The notes under the pieces: generated by a model | What the model was told of the DNA's origin: nothing | What the model saw: the letters and a program-made list of their open reading frames with translations, nothing else | Database searches by the model: none | Program-made: the position numbers and the translations under genes | Shown: in pieces, positions 17,388 through 25,539 of the stretch | Numbering within the stretch: the stretch's first letter is position 1 | Layout of the letters: each line of letters starts with the position of its first letter | From: Micromonospora siamensis | Lineage (GTDB): Bacteria > Actinomycetota > Actinomycetes > Mycobacteriales > Micromonosporaceae | DNA: 64,000 nucleotides | Direction: 5' to 3' | Assembly: GCF_900090305.1 (NCBI RefSeq) | Contig: NZ_LT607751.1 | Coordinates: 1,178,001-1,242,000, forward strand

Positions 17388-18242
17388 ATGACGAGCGACA
17401 CCGACACCGTACGGGTGGTCCCCGTCCGGCACTACGGGCGCTGGGCGACCGCGCTGCTCGTGGTCGGACTGGCCGCCCTCTTCCTCCGGGCGCTGTTCGA
17501 CAGCCCCAACCTGGAACCCGGCACCGTCCGGGAGTACCTGTTCAAGGACTACGTCCTCGACGGCGTGGTCACCACGCTCTGGCTCACCCTGCTCGCCATG
17601 GTGCTCGGCACCGTCGGCGGCGTGCTGCTCGCCGTGATGCGGCTGTCGGCCAACCCCGTGCTGCGCGGCGTCTCCTGGGCGTTCATCTGGGTCTTCCGGG
17701 GCACCCCGCTGCTGGTCCAGATCATCTTCTTCGGCTTCCTCGGCGCGCTCTTCCCCAGGCTCACCCTGACCGTGCCGTTCACCGGGACCGTCCTGTTCGA
17801 CAAGCCGACCAGCGTCGTGGTCACCGGCACCGTCGCCGCCGTGCTGGCCCTGTCCCTCAACGAGATGGCGTACGCCGCCGAGGTGATCCGCGGCGGCATC
17901 CTCGCCGTCGACGGCGGACAGACCGAGGCCGCCGCCGCCCTCGGCATGAGCCCCGCGCTCACCCTGCGCCGGGTGGTGCTGCCCCAGGCCATGCGGGTGA
18001 TCATCCCGCCGATGGGCAACGAGACCATCACCATGCTCAAGTCCACGGCGCTGGTCTCGATCATCGCCGGCCGGGACCTGATGACCGCCGTGCAGACCGT
18101 CTACCAGAACAACTACAAGGTGATCCCGCTGCTGGTCGTCGCCGCGATCTGGTACCTGGCCCTGGTGAGCCTGCTCTCCGCCGGCCAGTGGCTGATCGAG
18201 CGGCGGTTCGGCCGCGGCTTCGCCCGGGGAGGCGTCCGATGA
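17388..18242 (+). CDS. Polar amino acid ABC transporter permease
   Basis: The 284-residue protein is a HisM/GlnP-type permease with about five to six transmembrane segments and the EAA loop [20 protein letters not shown], which docks on the ATPase. It has an extra N-terminal transmembrane helix (about residues 17-38) and a short periplasmic segment before the standard core. A single permease gene implies a homodimer. Its stop overlaps the start of the ATPase gene by 4 bp (ATGA). Confidence 0.9.
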   Translation: MTSDTDTVRVVPVRHYGRWATALLVVGLAALFLRALFDSPNLEPGTVREYLFKDYVLDGVVTTLWLTLLAMVLGTVGGVLLAVMRLSANPVLRGVSWAFIWVFRGTPLLVQIIFFGFLGALFPRLTLTVPFTGTVLFDKPTSVVVTGTVAAVLALSLNEMAYAAEVIRGGILAVDGGQTEAAAALGMSPALTLRRVVLPQAMRVIIPPMGNETITMLKSTALVSIIAGRDLMTAVQTVYQNNYKVIPLLVVAAIWYLALVSLLSAGQWLIERRFGRGFARGGVR

Positions 18243-19033
18243 CCGTCACCGAGCAGACCCCCGTGACCGCCACCCGGCCGATGGTCCGGGCCGAGGGCGT
18301 GGTCAAGCGGTACGGCCCGATCGAGGTGCTCAAGGGCATCGACCTCGACGTCGCCCCCGGCGAGGTGAGCTGCCTGCTCGGCCCCTCCGGGTCCGGCAAG
18401 TCGACGTTCCTGCGCTGCATCAACCACCTGGAGCGGATCGACGGCGGCCAGCTCTCCGTCGACGGGGAACTGGTCGGCTACCGCCGCCACGGCGGGAAGC
18501 TCCACGAACTCAAGGCCCGCGAGGTGGCCCGCCGCCGCCGCGACATCGGCATGGTCTTCCAGCGGTTCAACCTCTTCCCGCACCTCACCGCGCTCGGCAA
18601 CGTCGTCGAGGCCCCGGTACGGGTGCTCGGCACGCCCCGCGACAAGGCCCGGGACGAGGCGATGCGGCTGCTGGACCGGGTCGGGCTGGCCGACAAGGCC
18701 GGCAACTATCCGGGGCAGCTCTCCGGCGGGCAGCAGCAGCGGGTGGCGATCGCCCGGGCGCTGGCCATGCACCCCAAGCTGATGCTCTTCGACGAGCCCA
18801 CCTCCGCGCTCGACCCGGAGCTGGTCGGTGAGGTGCTGGACGTGATGAAGGGGCTCGCCGCCGAAGGCATGACGATGATCGTGGTGACCCACGAGATGGG
18901 CTTCGCCCGCGAGGTCGCCGACTCCGTCGCCTTCCTCGACGGCGGGGTGGTGGTCGAGGCCGGCCCGCCGGCCGAGGTGCTGGGCAACCCGCGGCACGAC
19001 CGCACCCGCGCGTTCCTGGACAAGGTGCTCTGA
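18239..19033 (+). CDS. Polar amino acid ABC transporter ATP-binding protein
   Basis: The 264-residue ATPase has Walker [11 protein letters not shown]-loop [11 protein letters not shown], signature LSGGQQQR, Walker [15 protein letters not shown] and H-loop VTHEMGFA. These match the GlnQ/HisP (PAAT) family. It powers import through the permease encoded just upstream, with which it overlaps by 4 bp. The stop shares one base with the start of the M20 peptidase gene, so transporter and peptidase form one translational unit. Confidence 0.93.
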   Translation: MTVTEQTPVTATRPMVRAEGVVKRYGPIEVLKGIDLDVAPGEVSCLLGPSGSGKSTFLRCINHLERIDGGQLSVDGELVGYRRHGGKLHELKAREVARRRRDIGMVFQRFNLFPHLTALGNVVEAPVRVLGTPRDKARDEAMRLLDRVGLADKAGNYPGQLSGGQQQRVAIARALAMHPKLMLFDEPTSALDPELVGEVLDVMKGLAAEGMTMIVVTHEMGFAREVADSVAFLDGGVVVEAGPPAEVLGNPRHDRTRAFLDKVL

Positions 19034-20205
19034 TGGGCCCGCTGCTGGCGGCGGCCGGGGACCGGCTGGCTGCGTACCACGACCGGCTGGCCCGACTGGT
19101 CGCCGTGGACTCCGGCTCCGGCCACGTCGAGGGGCTGCGCGCCGCCGCCGACCTGGTGCAGACCTGGTGCCTGGCCGCCGGCATGGCGGTCGAACGGGAG
19201 GCGGTCGCCGACCCCGACGGCCGGCCGCTCGGTGACGTGCTGGTCGCCCGGCACCGGGGTCGCGGCACCCGCCGGATCCTGCTCGCCGGTCACCTGGACA
19301 CGGTCTTCCCACCCGGCACGGCCGCCGCCCGGCCGTTCCGGGTGCAGGACGGCCGGGCGTACGGGCCGGGGGTCAGCGACGACAAGGGCGGCCTGCTGGC
19401 CGGGCTCGCCGCCGTCGAGGTGCTCACCGCGCTGGGCCTCGACGGGTACGCCGAACTGGTGCTGGTCTGCACCCCGGACGAGGAGATCGGGTCGACCGGC
19501 AGCCGCCCGCTGCTGCGTACCCTCGGGGCCGAGGCCGACGTGGCGCTCTGCCTGGAATGCGCCCGCGACAACGGTGACCTGGTCTCCGCCCGCAAGGGCG
19601 TCGCGGACCTGGAGGTGACCCTGCGGGGCCGGGCCGCGCACGCCGGCATCGAACCGGAGCGGGGCGCCAACGCGCTGCTCGCCGCGGCCCGGCTGACCGT
19701 CGCGCTGGACGCCCTCAACGGGCGCTGGCCCGGCGTCACCGTCAACGTCGGCCTGCTGGAGGCCGGTGGCCGGCCCAACGTGGTCGCCGACCGGGCCCGG
19801 CTCCTGATCGACCTGCGCGCCTGGCGCACCGGCGAGTACGAGGCGGCGCTGGCCGAGATCCGCCGGCTGGTCGCCGCCCCGATGGTCTCCGGGGTCCGGG
19901 GCGAGCTGGCCGTGCACGCGCCCACCCCGCCCTGGGAGCCCGGCGCCCGCGGTCGGCGGTTGACCGAGCTGGCCGGCAAGGTAGGCGCCGGCATCGGCCT
20001 GCCGGTGTCGCACACCGCGACCGGTGGCTGTGCCGACGCCAACCTGCTCGCCGAGGCGGGCGCTGCCGTGCTCGACGGGCTCGGCCCGGTCGGCGGGGAC
20101 GACCACAGCCCCGCCGAGTGGCTGGACCTGGACTCGGTGGTGCCGCGCGTCGCCCTGCTCGCCGGCCTGGTCGACGAGGTGTGCCGGCCGGGTCAGGAGC
20201 TGTAA
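19033..20205 (+). CDS. M20 family metallopeptidase (carboxypeptidase G2-like)
   Basis: This 390-residue protein has the di-zinc M20 site: GHLDTVFP (His87, Asp89), GVSDDKGG (Asp116), PDEEIGS (Glu150/151), Glu175 in CLECARD and His in GDDHSPAEW. The dimerisation insert lies about 185-300. There is no signal peptide, so it acts in the cytoplasm. Relatives cleave C-terminal Glu or other residues from peptides and conjugates. Coupling to the importer by a one-base overlap suggests it hydrolyses the imported compound, possibly a beta-aspartyl dipeptide (inference). Confidence 0.88.
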   Translation: MGPLLAAAGDRLAAYHDRLARLVAVDSGSGHVEGLRAAADLVQTWCLAAGMAVEREAVADPDGRPLGDVLVARHRGRGTRRILLAGHLDTVFPPGTAAARPFRVQDGRAYGPGVSDDKGGLLAGLAAVEVLTALGLDGYAELVLVCTPDEEIGSTGSRPLLRTLGAEADVALCLECARDNGDLVSARKGVADLEVTLRGRAAHAGIEPERGANALLAAARLTVALDALNGRWPGVTVNVGLLEAGGRPNVVADRARLLIDLRAWRTGEYEAALAEIRRLVAAPMVSGVRGELAVHAPTPPWEPGARGRRLTELAGKVGAGIGLPVSHTATGGCADANLLAEAGAAVLDGLGPVGGDDHSPAEWLDLDSVVPRVALLAGLVDEVCRPGQEL

Positions 20206-20876
20206 CCGCGGCCGGCGATCCAGTTGGCCAGCTCGGTCACGTCCATCCAGTACTCCGGCTCGTTCGGGCTGGCCGGGTCGGCGATCAGCACCGTGTCGCC
20301 GTCGTCCTTGTACTCCACCACGGTCAGGTAGTGGCCCGGGTAGCTGTGCTCGACGCCGTCGACGTCGAGTGCGCCGCCCAGGATGTTGGCGACCACCGGC
20401 CGGCCCTGGTCGACCGCCGACCGCACGTCGGCCCGCAGCCGCTCGACCTGCTCGCGGGTCGCCACGTCGTCCCGGATCTCGGTGGTCCGGTACTTGCCGC
20501 CGGTGTACTCGTTGAGCACCCGGGTGATGTCCAGCGCCGAGTCGGTGCCGTTCTCGGTGGTGCCGAGCTTGCGGGCCAGCTCGTCCTGGCTGACCTCCCT
20601 GCCCTCGGCGGACAGGGCGATCCGGGTCGAGGCGGGGCCGCAATAGAAGAAGTTCGGCTGTGCCTGGTACTCGTAGCCGGCGCGGCGCTCGCCCTTGCCG
20701 CTTTTGGCGTCCTTGCTGCTCTTGGCGTCCTTGCTGCTCTTGGCGTCCTTGGTCGCGGTGACCGGCTTGGCCGTGGCGGGCGCGGCCTGCGCGGCCACCG
20801 CCGGTCCGGCGAGCACGCCGCCGGACACCAGCAGGCCGGCGACGGAGAGCATGCCGTTACGGAAGATCGGGTTCAT
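20193..20876 (-). CDS. Secreted C39-like cysteine peptidase
   Basis: The 227-residue protein starts at the ATG at 20876 behind a GGAG site and has a signal peptide (about 1-32). It then has a low-complexity KDAKSS linker repeat (about 44-62) and a papain-like C39_2 domain with the catalytic Cys79 in NFFYCGPAST, His in SYPGHYLTVVEY and Asp in LIADPASPNEP. Its role outside the cell (peptide processing or wall-linked proteolysis) is unknown; no C39-ABC exporter adjoins it. Its 3' end overlaps the convergent M20 gene by 13 bp. Confidence 0.78.
   Translation of the reverse strand: MNPIFRNGMLSVAGLLVSGGVLAGPAVAAQAAPATAKPVTATKDAKSSKDAKSSKDAKSGKGERRAGYEYQAQPNFFYCGPASTRIALSAEGREVSQDELARKLGTTENGTDSALDITRVLNEYTGGKYRTTEIRDDVATREQVERLRADVRSAVDQGRPVVANILGGALDVDGVEHSYPGHYLTVVEYKDDGDTVLIADPASPNEPEYWMDVTELANWIAGRGYSS
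20703..20755 (-). repeat. 18 bp in-frame repeat coding KDAKSS
   Basis: An 18 bp unit (about CTTGGCGTCCTTGCTGCT on the plus strand) occurs nearly three times in tandem inside the C39-like gene. It codes KDAKSS units of the linker between signal peptide and catalytic domain. In-frame units can expand or shrink without a frameshift. Confidence 0.8.
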
Positions 20877-21030
20877 TCGCGAAGCTCCATTCGGGGGTTT
20901 GCCGCCCGGCCGGGTTCGTGGGCGCGGGCACAAGCACCGGGAAGGGCGCTCGACGTGCAGGGTCGTGACGAGCCGGGTCCGGCCGCCATTGGTGAGGCAC
21001 AACGGCCAGCACCGGAGGATGATTCCGCCG

Positions 21031-21117
21031 GTGCCCGGTGCCCGGTGCCCGGTGCCCGGTGCCCGGTGCCCGGTGCCCGGTGCCCGGTGCCCGGTGCCCG
21101 GTGCCCGGTGCCCGGTG
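21031..21117. repeat. Tandem array of 12 perfect 7-mers (GTGCCCG)
   Basis: Twelve exact copies of GTGCCCG run from 21031 to 21114, followed by a partial GTG. The array is intergenic, about 150 bp upstream of the C39-like start. Short perfect arrays change length by slippage, so copy number should vary between strains. Confidence 0.95.
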
Positions 21118-21159
21118 GGTTGCGCTGGCGGCGTCCTGACCCGAGAGGGTCGCTCCGCG

Positions 21160-21329
21160 CCTACAGACTTGAGAGCGCCGACGACTCACCGGTGCGGGTG
21201 TCGGCGGCGGGGAGTGCGGGTGCTTTACCGGCTCGGCCGGCGCCTCCTGGCCGCTTCGAACCGGACACGAACGCCCCGACCGCCCAACCGGTGATCTCCG
21301 TGATCCAGCTGCGCTCTCAAGTCGGTAGG
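21160..21329. mobile_element. MITE-like element, 170 bp with 19 bp terminal inverted repeats
   Basis: The left end (21160-21178, CCTACAGACTTGAGAGCGC) and right end (21311-21329, GCGCTCTCAAGTCGGTAGG) are inverted repeats matching at 18 of 19 positions. The 132 bp interior has no plausible gene. No clear target duplication is visible at the borders. It may be a non-autonomous remnant mobilised by a transposase elsewhere, or two regulatory half-sites. Confidence 0.5.
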
Positions 21330-21385
21330 CGGCCGGGAGGCATCCATCCCTCGGTCAACGCGCGCAAAGGGCCTCGCCCTAGCCG

Positions 21386-21448
21386 CGTTGATCAAGAAGT
21401 TTTGGACCCGTCGAGGCCCGGTTCCTGACCAAAACTTCTTGATCAACG
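21386..21448. repeat. AT-rich 20 bp perfect inverted repeat
   Basis: Arms at 21386-21405 (CGTTGATCAAGAAGTTTTGG) and 21429-21448 are exact complements separated by 23 nt. GC content drops sharply in the arms. It resembles an extragenic palindromic repeat; it could also end transcription, though no gene clearly needs it. Confidence 0.9.
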
Positions 21449-21525
21449 GGCCGTAGCCGACCAGCCGGGCCGTTGGCCGACCAGCCGGGCCGTTGGCCGG
21501 CCAGCTGGGTCGTGGCCGGCCAGCC
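21448..21525. repeat. Four degenerate 19-20 bp tandem repeats
   Basis: Units at 21448-21466, 21467-21486, 21487-21506 and 21507-21525 follow GGGCCGTTGGCCGACCAGCC with a few changes. They abut the right arm of the AT-rich inverted repeat and end about 25 bp before the stop of the PPOX-type gene. Confidence 0.85.
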
Positions 21526-21550
21526 GGGCGGCGGGGAGGGCTGCGGGCGG

Positions 21551-21973
21551 TCAGTCGGGCAGCGGGGCGAGGCTGCCGAGCAGCCGGGTGACGGCGATCT
21601 CGATGACCACCCGCTGCGGGTTCGGGCGGGGCTGCCGGTAGCGCTCGGCGTACCGGCGTTCGGCCTCGGCCACCGCCTCCGGATCGGTCCGGAGCACCGC
21701 CCGCCCCTCCACCGTCAGCCACCACCGGCCGTCGACCTGGCAGACCGCCACCGGCGTGCCGTCCGGGCCGGCCGCCGCTACGTGGCGGGCCTTGGCCGAG
21801 GAGCCCGAGGTGATCACCCGGGCCAGCCCGGCCTCCGCGTCGAAGGTCACCCCCACCGGTACGACGTGCGGGGTGCCGTCGGCGCGCAGGGTGGTCAGCG
21901 TGGCGAGGTGTCGTGCCCGGAAGAACGCGGTGACCCGTTCGTCCCGTGGGTCCAACCGGTGGTCGCCCGCCAT
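21551..21973 (-). CDS. PPOX-class F420-dependent oxidoreductase-like protein
   Basis: The 140-residue split-barrel protein matches the pyridoxamine-phosphate-oxidase-like, F420-binding group of actinobacteria: [36 protein letters not shown] and [17 protein letters not shown]. Such proteins use F420 (or flavin) to reduce small molecules, often as stress protection. An AGGGGACGG site precedes the ATG. The native substrate cannot be read from sequence. It may be cotranscribed with the DUF1232 gene 50 bp upstream. Confidence 0.8.
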   Translation of the reverse strand: MAGDHRLDPRDERVTAFFRARHLATLTTLRADGTPHVVPVGVTFDAEAGLARVITSGSSAKARHVAAAGPDGTPVAVCQVDGRWWLTVEGRAVLRTDPEAVAEAERRYAERYRQPRPNPQRVVIEIAVTRLLGSLAPLPD

Positions 21974-22023
21974 GTTCCGTCCCCTGTCCTCAGGTCAGCG
22001 GCCGGATGTCCGGCCCGACCCGA

Positions 22024-22356
22024 TCATGGCACGGGGCGGCGGAGCCGGTCCGGCTGCGGCGGCAGGTCCTGACCGCCGGGCAGCCGCCCCTCGGCGCGGC
22101 GCCGGTGGACCAGCCGGGTGAGGAAGATCAGCGCCCCGGCGAGCACGCCCAGGTCGTCCAGGTAGATCGGATCGGGGAGCAGGTCCACCGGGGAGATCGT
22201 GTAGATCAGCGCGCCGTAGAAGGCCACCTTGCCGCCCACCCCGAGCGCGCCGAGCATCCGCCGGGTGCGGACCACCCGGACCGCGAGCAGCACCGCGCCG
22301 ACCAGGGCGGCGGCCAGCACCACCCCGGCGATCACCAGCAGCCACGTGCGGTCCAT
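22024..22356 (-). CDS. DUF1232 (YkvA-like) membrane protein
   Basis: The 110-residue protein has a transmembrane helix (about 6-27), then the DUF1232 core GALIYTISPVDLLPDPIYLDDLGVL with the hallmark SPVDLLPD and a second hydrophobic segment. The C-terminus is basic. The function of the family is unknown. It lies upstream of the PPOX gene in the same direction. Confidence 0.85.
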   Translation of the reverse strand: MDRTWLLVIAGVVLAAALVGAVLLAVRVVRTRRMLGALGVGGKVAFYGALIYTISPVDLLPDPIYLDDLGVLAGALIFLTRLVHRRRAEGRLPGGQDLPPQPDRLRRPVP

Positions 22357-22494
22357 ACCGTCACGCTAGCCGAGCCCGGCCGCCACCGCCGGTCGCCCGC
22401 CGAGTCCCCGGGGTGACGGACCAGTCCCGCCGGCTGCCGGGTCCCAGGAAGGTCAGCCCACCCGCGCCTGTGCTCCGGGAGGTCGGACCGACCG

Positions 22495-23331
22495 TCACCA
22501 GGCGGCGACCGCGGCCCGGCCCGAGGCCACCGGGGTCAGGTCCCGGGTGTTCCCCTCCACCGTCCGCCGGACCGCCGGGCCCAGGTCAGCGGTGGCGTCG
22601 GCCGCCCGCCGCAGGTCGGCGAGGAGCGACACCGGCTCGGCTTCCGGCGTACGCCCGGCTGCCCGCTGGACCTCCTGGCGGAGGCTGCGCGCGGCGGCGG
22701 CGGCCAGTTCGGCGGCCCGCCAGGCGGCCTGCTCGCGCTCGTGCGCCCTGCGGTGTCGGGCGAGCTGGTTGTCCAGCACGGCCCGCCGCAGCATGAACTC
22801 CTGCTCGACCGGGTGCAGCCGAGGGTCCCAGCCGTTGCGGTGGGCGAGCGCGTCGGCCAGCTGCTCCGCCGAGAGCTCCCGCCGCTCGTGGGCCTCCCGG
22901 GCGACCCGGTGCAGGAAACGCTCCCGCTCGACGTACTCGGCTGGGGTCCTGGTGGTCTGCGGCAGCGGCATGGCGGCGGCGGCGCCGAGCCGGCGGACGC
23001 CCGCCTCCGCCGCCTGGGCGGCCTGCCAGGCCGCCTCGACCTCGTCCTGAGCGGCCAGCCACTCGGCGCGGCGGCGCTCCGCGGTGGTGGCGGCCCGGTC
23101 GGCGGCCACCGCGATCTCCTCGGCGTACCGGTCGCGTTCCCGCTTCTCGGCCGCGAACTCCAGCGTGCTGGGCATGGCCGCGCGGCGAATCCGGCCACCC
23201 ACCACCGAACGGAAGCGGGACGGTCGGACGACCAGCCCGGCCACGGCGATCGCCGGGACCACGAGCAGGGCCAGCCAGATGACGGCGGCCTGGGGGACGT
23301 CGAGCATGACGGAGGAGAGCACGGTCTGCAT
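22495..23331 (-). CDS. Membrane-anchored helical protein of unknown function, beside ESX locus
   Basis: The 278-residue protein has one N-terminal transmembrane segment (about 14-36, AAVIWLALLVVPAIAVAGLVV) and a long Ala/Arg/Glu-rich body (about 60-260) likely to form coiled coils, with AEYVERERFLHRVAREAHER in the middle. No family is recognised. The start MQTVLSS at 23331 follows a GAGG site. It is the outermost gene of a leftward block ending at the ESX secretion genes, so it may be an accessory component (inference). Confidence 0.62.
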   Translation of the reverse strand: MQTVLSSVMLDVPQAAVIWLALLVVPAIAVAGLVVRPSRFRSVVGGRIRRAAMPSTLEFAAEKRERDRYAEEIAVAADRAATTAERRRAEWLAAQDEVEAAWQAAQAAEAGVRRLGAAAAMPLPQTTRTPAEYVERERFLHRVAREAHERRELSAEQLADALAHRNGWDPRLHPVEQEFMLRRAVLDNQLARHRRAHEREQAAWRAAELAAAAARSLRQEVQRAAGRTPEAEPVSLLADLRRAADATADLGPAVRRTVEGNTRDLTPVASGRAAVAAW

Positions 23332-23474
23332 CACCAGCACCTCACGGTGGGAACGATGTGGAGGACGGTCGGGTACCCGCTCGGCGGGCGCGGCACACAG
23401 GCCACGGCGTGGCGGCGTACCGGTTCCGGTGCGGCGGTCCCGCGCGGCCGAGCCGGCGCGGAAGTTGCCGCTGC

Positions 23475-23918
23475 TCAGCGGAGCGGCGGGCCCCGCCGGC
23501 CGACGGAATCCCGGCCGGGATCGGTCGACGGCACGCCGACCGGCGGAAGGTGTGGCACCCGGGCCCCGGCGGACCGGCCGACGGCCGGGACGACCGGTGG
23601 CGCGGAGTGCGCGACGGCTGACCCGAAGGAGCCGGACCGGTCGACGGTGGTGGCCGGGTCGACGGTGGTGGCCGGGCCGGGCCGGGCGGCTGCCGGCGCC
23701 GGGGCCGCGGACAGAGCCGCGCCCGCGTCCGCGGACAGAGCCGCGGCGGCGGCCGTCTGGAAGCTCGGGGAGACCGTCGTGGTCATCGGGATGCCGGCAC
23801 CGATCGGGCCGCCGAGGCCGGCGGCGAGGACCAGGGCGGTGATCGCCAACCGGGTGATGCTGCGCAGAGAGCGGAGCGTCGCCGGCCAGCGGGGGCGGGC
23901 GATCGCTACGGGCAGCAC
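23475..23918 (-). CDS. Possible small secreted Ala/Pro-rich protein
   Basis: This 147-residue frame starts at a GTG and has a basic N-terminus and a hydrophobic stretch (about 22-45, LAITALVLAAGLGGPIGAG) that could be a signal peptide or anchor. An Ala/Pro/Ser/Val-rich tail with a TTVDPATTVDR repeat follows. Low complexity and a weak ribosome site make it uncertain; it may be a chance frame in a gap between ESX-linked genes. Confidence 0.4.
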   Translation of the reverse strand: MLPVAIARPRWPATLRSLRSITRLAITALVLAAGLGGPIGAGIPMTTTVSPSFQTAAAAALSADAGAALSAAPAPAAARPGPATTVDPATTVDRSGSFGSAVAHSAPPVVPAVGRSAGARVPHLPPVGVPSTDPGRDSVGRRGPPLR

Positions 23919-24076
23919 GGCTCCAACCTATCGTCCGGTCCGGCCGACCGCAGCTCGACGAGGTCGACGGGACCGTGACCGGCCTCACTCGGAGCACTGT
24001 GGACCGGTCGGGATCGTCGCGCCCCGCGGGGACGGGGCGCGGCGCGGGGACGGCAACGGTTCAGCGGGAGAGCGGG

Positions 24077-24110
24077 CGATGGCCCGCCCGGGGTGCGGGG
24101 CGGGCCATCG
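24077..24110 (-). terminator. Terminator after the long Gly-rich WXG protein
   Basis: Arms at 24077-24089 and 24098-24110 are exact 13 bp complements around an 8-nt loop. They lie 20 bp past the stop of the 24130 gene and should end the leftward ESX cargo transcript. Confidence 0.7.
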
Positions 24111-24129
24111 AGGCAGTTCGGGTCGTCGG

Positions 24130-25539
24130 TCAGCGTTCGGTGCCGAGCACCGGCGGGGCGGCGGCCTCGCCGTCCTGCCAGACCATCTCGTCCTCGGTCA
24201 GCCAGGTGAGCCGCCCGTCGGTCTCGTCCTCGTCGTGCGCGCCCCGCCCACCGAGCACACCCGGTCGCCCGGCCCCGGCGCGGCCGCCGTTGCCGACGCC
24301 CATCCCGGACCGGTTGGCCTCGCCACCGAACGCGCCCGAGCGACCCGTACCGCCGCCCGCCGCCCGGCCGGAAGCGAGCCGGCCGTTGCCGGCCGCGGAC
24401 CGGCCCTCGGCGCCGAGACCCGCGCCGGCCCGGCCGGACGCCAGCCGACCGCTGCCAGCCGCCGAACGACCCTCCGCGCCGATGCCGCCGGCACCCGCCC
24501 GGGTGGGCATGGTCGCCGCGGGCCGCGCCGACCCCGCCAGCGCGCCGGTGCCGAGCACCCCGCCGACCGCGGTGGCCGCCGCGCCGCCCCCGAGGAGCAG
24601 GCCGTTGCCAGCGCCGGACGGGGCGCTGACCGTGCCGGCCGGCTGGCCGGAGCCGCCGGTGAGCAGGCCGGAACCCGTACCCGGCTGGACACCGGCGAGC
24701 GAGGTGCCGCCGGGCTCGGCGCCGGTCACGCCGCCGACACCGCCGATCGGGTCGACGGCCGAGCCCGCCGTGCCGGACGGGACCGCGCCGACGGAGTGGC
24801 TGCCCTGGTGGGAGCCGCCACCGGTGCCGCCGGTGGCGGAGAACCCGGAGACCGAGCCGGTCGGGGTGGCGCTGCGGCTGCCGCCGCCACCCGAACCGCT
24901 GCCCAGGGAGGAGACCGAGCCGACCCCGCCGACCCCGCCGATCCCGGCCGCGCCCACGGTCGACCCGCCGAGGTTGCCGGGCATCTCCGGGTGCGGCGGC
25001 GGGGGCGGGAGCATCCGACCGTACGCGGAGGTGTCGTAGCCGGCGGCCAGCTCGGCCACCACCTGCACCATCCGCTGCCGGGCCCGCTCCTGCTCGGCCT
25101 TGTCCTGCTCGTGGCCCATCAGGCCGCCCACCACCGCGCCGGCCACCCCGAAGACCACGCCACCCTTGACCGCGCCCGAGACCGCCTGGTCGTTGTCGTC
25201 GGTGGCCTCCGGGCTCTCGGCTTCCCGCTGGGCGGTGGCCAGGTGGCCGGACATCAGCGACAGCGCCCGATGCACGTCGGCCATGCCGTCGGAGAGGGCC
25301 CGCGAGTAGTCGACCACCAGCCCCAGCCGGGCCTGGAACTCCAGCGCGGCGGTGCCCGTCCAGCTGTTGCCGAGCTTGTTCAGGTCGGCGCCCAGCTCCC
25401 GGGCGAGGCCGTCGACGATGTCCTTGGCGGCGGTCCACTGGGCGGCCAGGGTCTCCACCTGCCCCGGGTCGCCGGCCTTGACGGCGTCGTACAGCTCGCG
25501 GTGGCTGGCGTGCTGGTAGCGGCTGGCGTAGTCAGACAC
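24130..25539 (-). CDS. Long WXG/PPE-like ESX protein with Gly-rich tail (module A)
   Basis: The 469-residue protein has an N-terminal helical domain (about 1-110) with a WxG turn in LGNSWTGTAALEFQARL, a glycine-zipper-like stretch (VFGVAGAVVGGLMG, about 125-145), a Pro patch and a Gly/Ser-rich disordered region (about 180-430). The acidic C-terminus reads WLTEDEMVW and ends APPVLGTER. The N-terminal fold fits ESX cargo of the PPE/WXG type. The GTG at 25539 follows GGGAGGA and overlaps the preceding short gene by 8 bp. It parallels the 37316 gene, sharing the C-terminal tail. Confidence 0.72.
   Translation of the reverse strand: MSDYASRYQHASHRELYDAVKAGDPGQVETLAAQWTAAKDIVDGLARELGADLNKLGNSWTGTAALEFQARLGLVVDYSRALSDGMADVHRALSLMSGHLATAQREAESPEATDDNDQAVSGAVKGGVVFGVAGAVVGGLMGHEQDKAEQERARQRMVQVVAELAAGYDTSAYGRMLPPPPPHPEMPGNLGGSTVGAAGIGGVGGVGSVSSLGSGSGGGGSRSATPTGSVSGFSATGGTGGGSHQGSHSVGAVPSGTAGSAVDPIGGVGGVTGAEPGGTSLAGVQPGTGSGLLTGGSGQPAGTVSAPSGAGNGLLLGGGAAATAVGGVLGTGALAGSARPAATMPTRAGAGGIGAEGRSAAGSGRLASGRAGAGLGAEGRSAAGNGRLASGRAAGGGTGRSGAFGGEANRSGMGVGNGGRAGAGRPGVLGGRGAHDEDETDGRLTWLTEDEMVWQDGEAAAPPVLGTER

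Larger units (their letters stand above)
20877..21550. other. Gene-free repeat-dense island, 674 bp
   Basis: This stretch lies between the C39-like gene (reading leftward from 20876) and the stop of the leftward PPOX gene. It holds four repeat structures, annotated separately: a 7 bp tandem array, a 170 bp element with terminal inverted repeats, a 20 bp AT-rich inverted repeat and a 20 bp tandem array. No convincing gene is seen. Confidence 0.7.

Noticed and set aside
21031..21117. CRISPR array
   Set aside because: The 7-mers are contiguous with no spacers and no cas genes are present.
20857..21189. Repeat peptide APGTGHR encoded by the 7 bp array
   Set aside because: Any frame through a 7 bp repeat gives a 7-residue repeat; no ribosome site or domain supports a gene.
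24130..25539. True PPE or PE family protein
   Set aside because: No Pro-Pro-Glu or Pro-Glu signature near the N-terminus; only the general WXG-type helical hairpin is visible.
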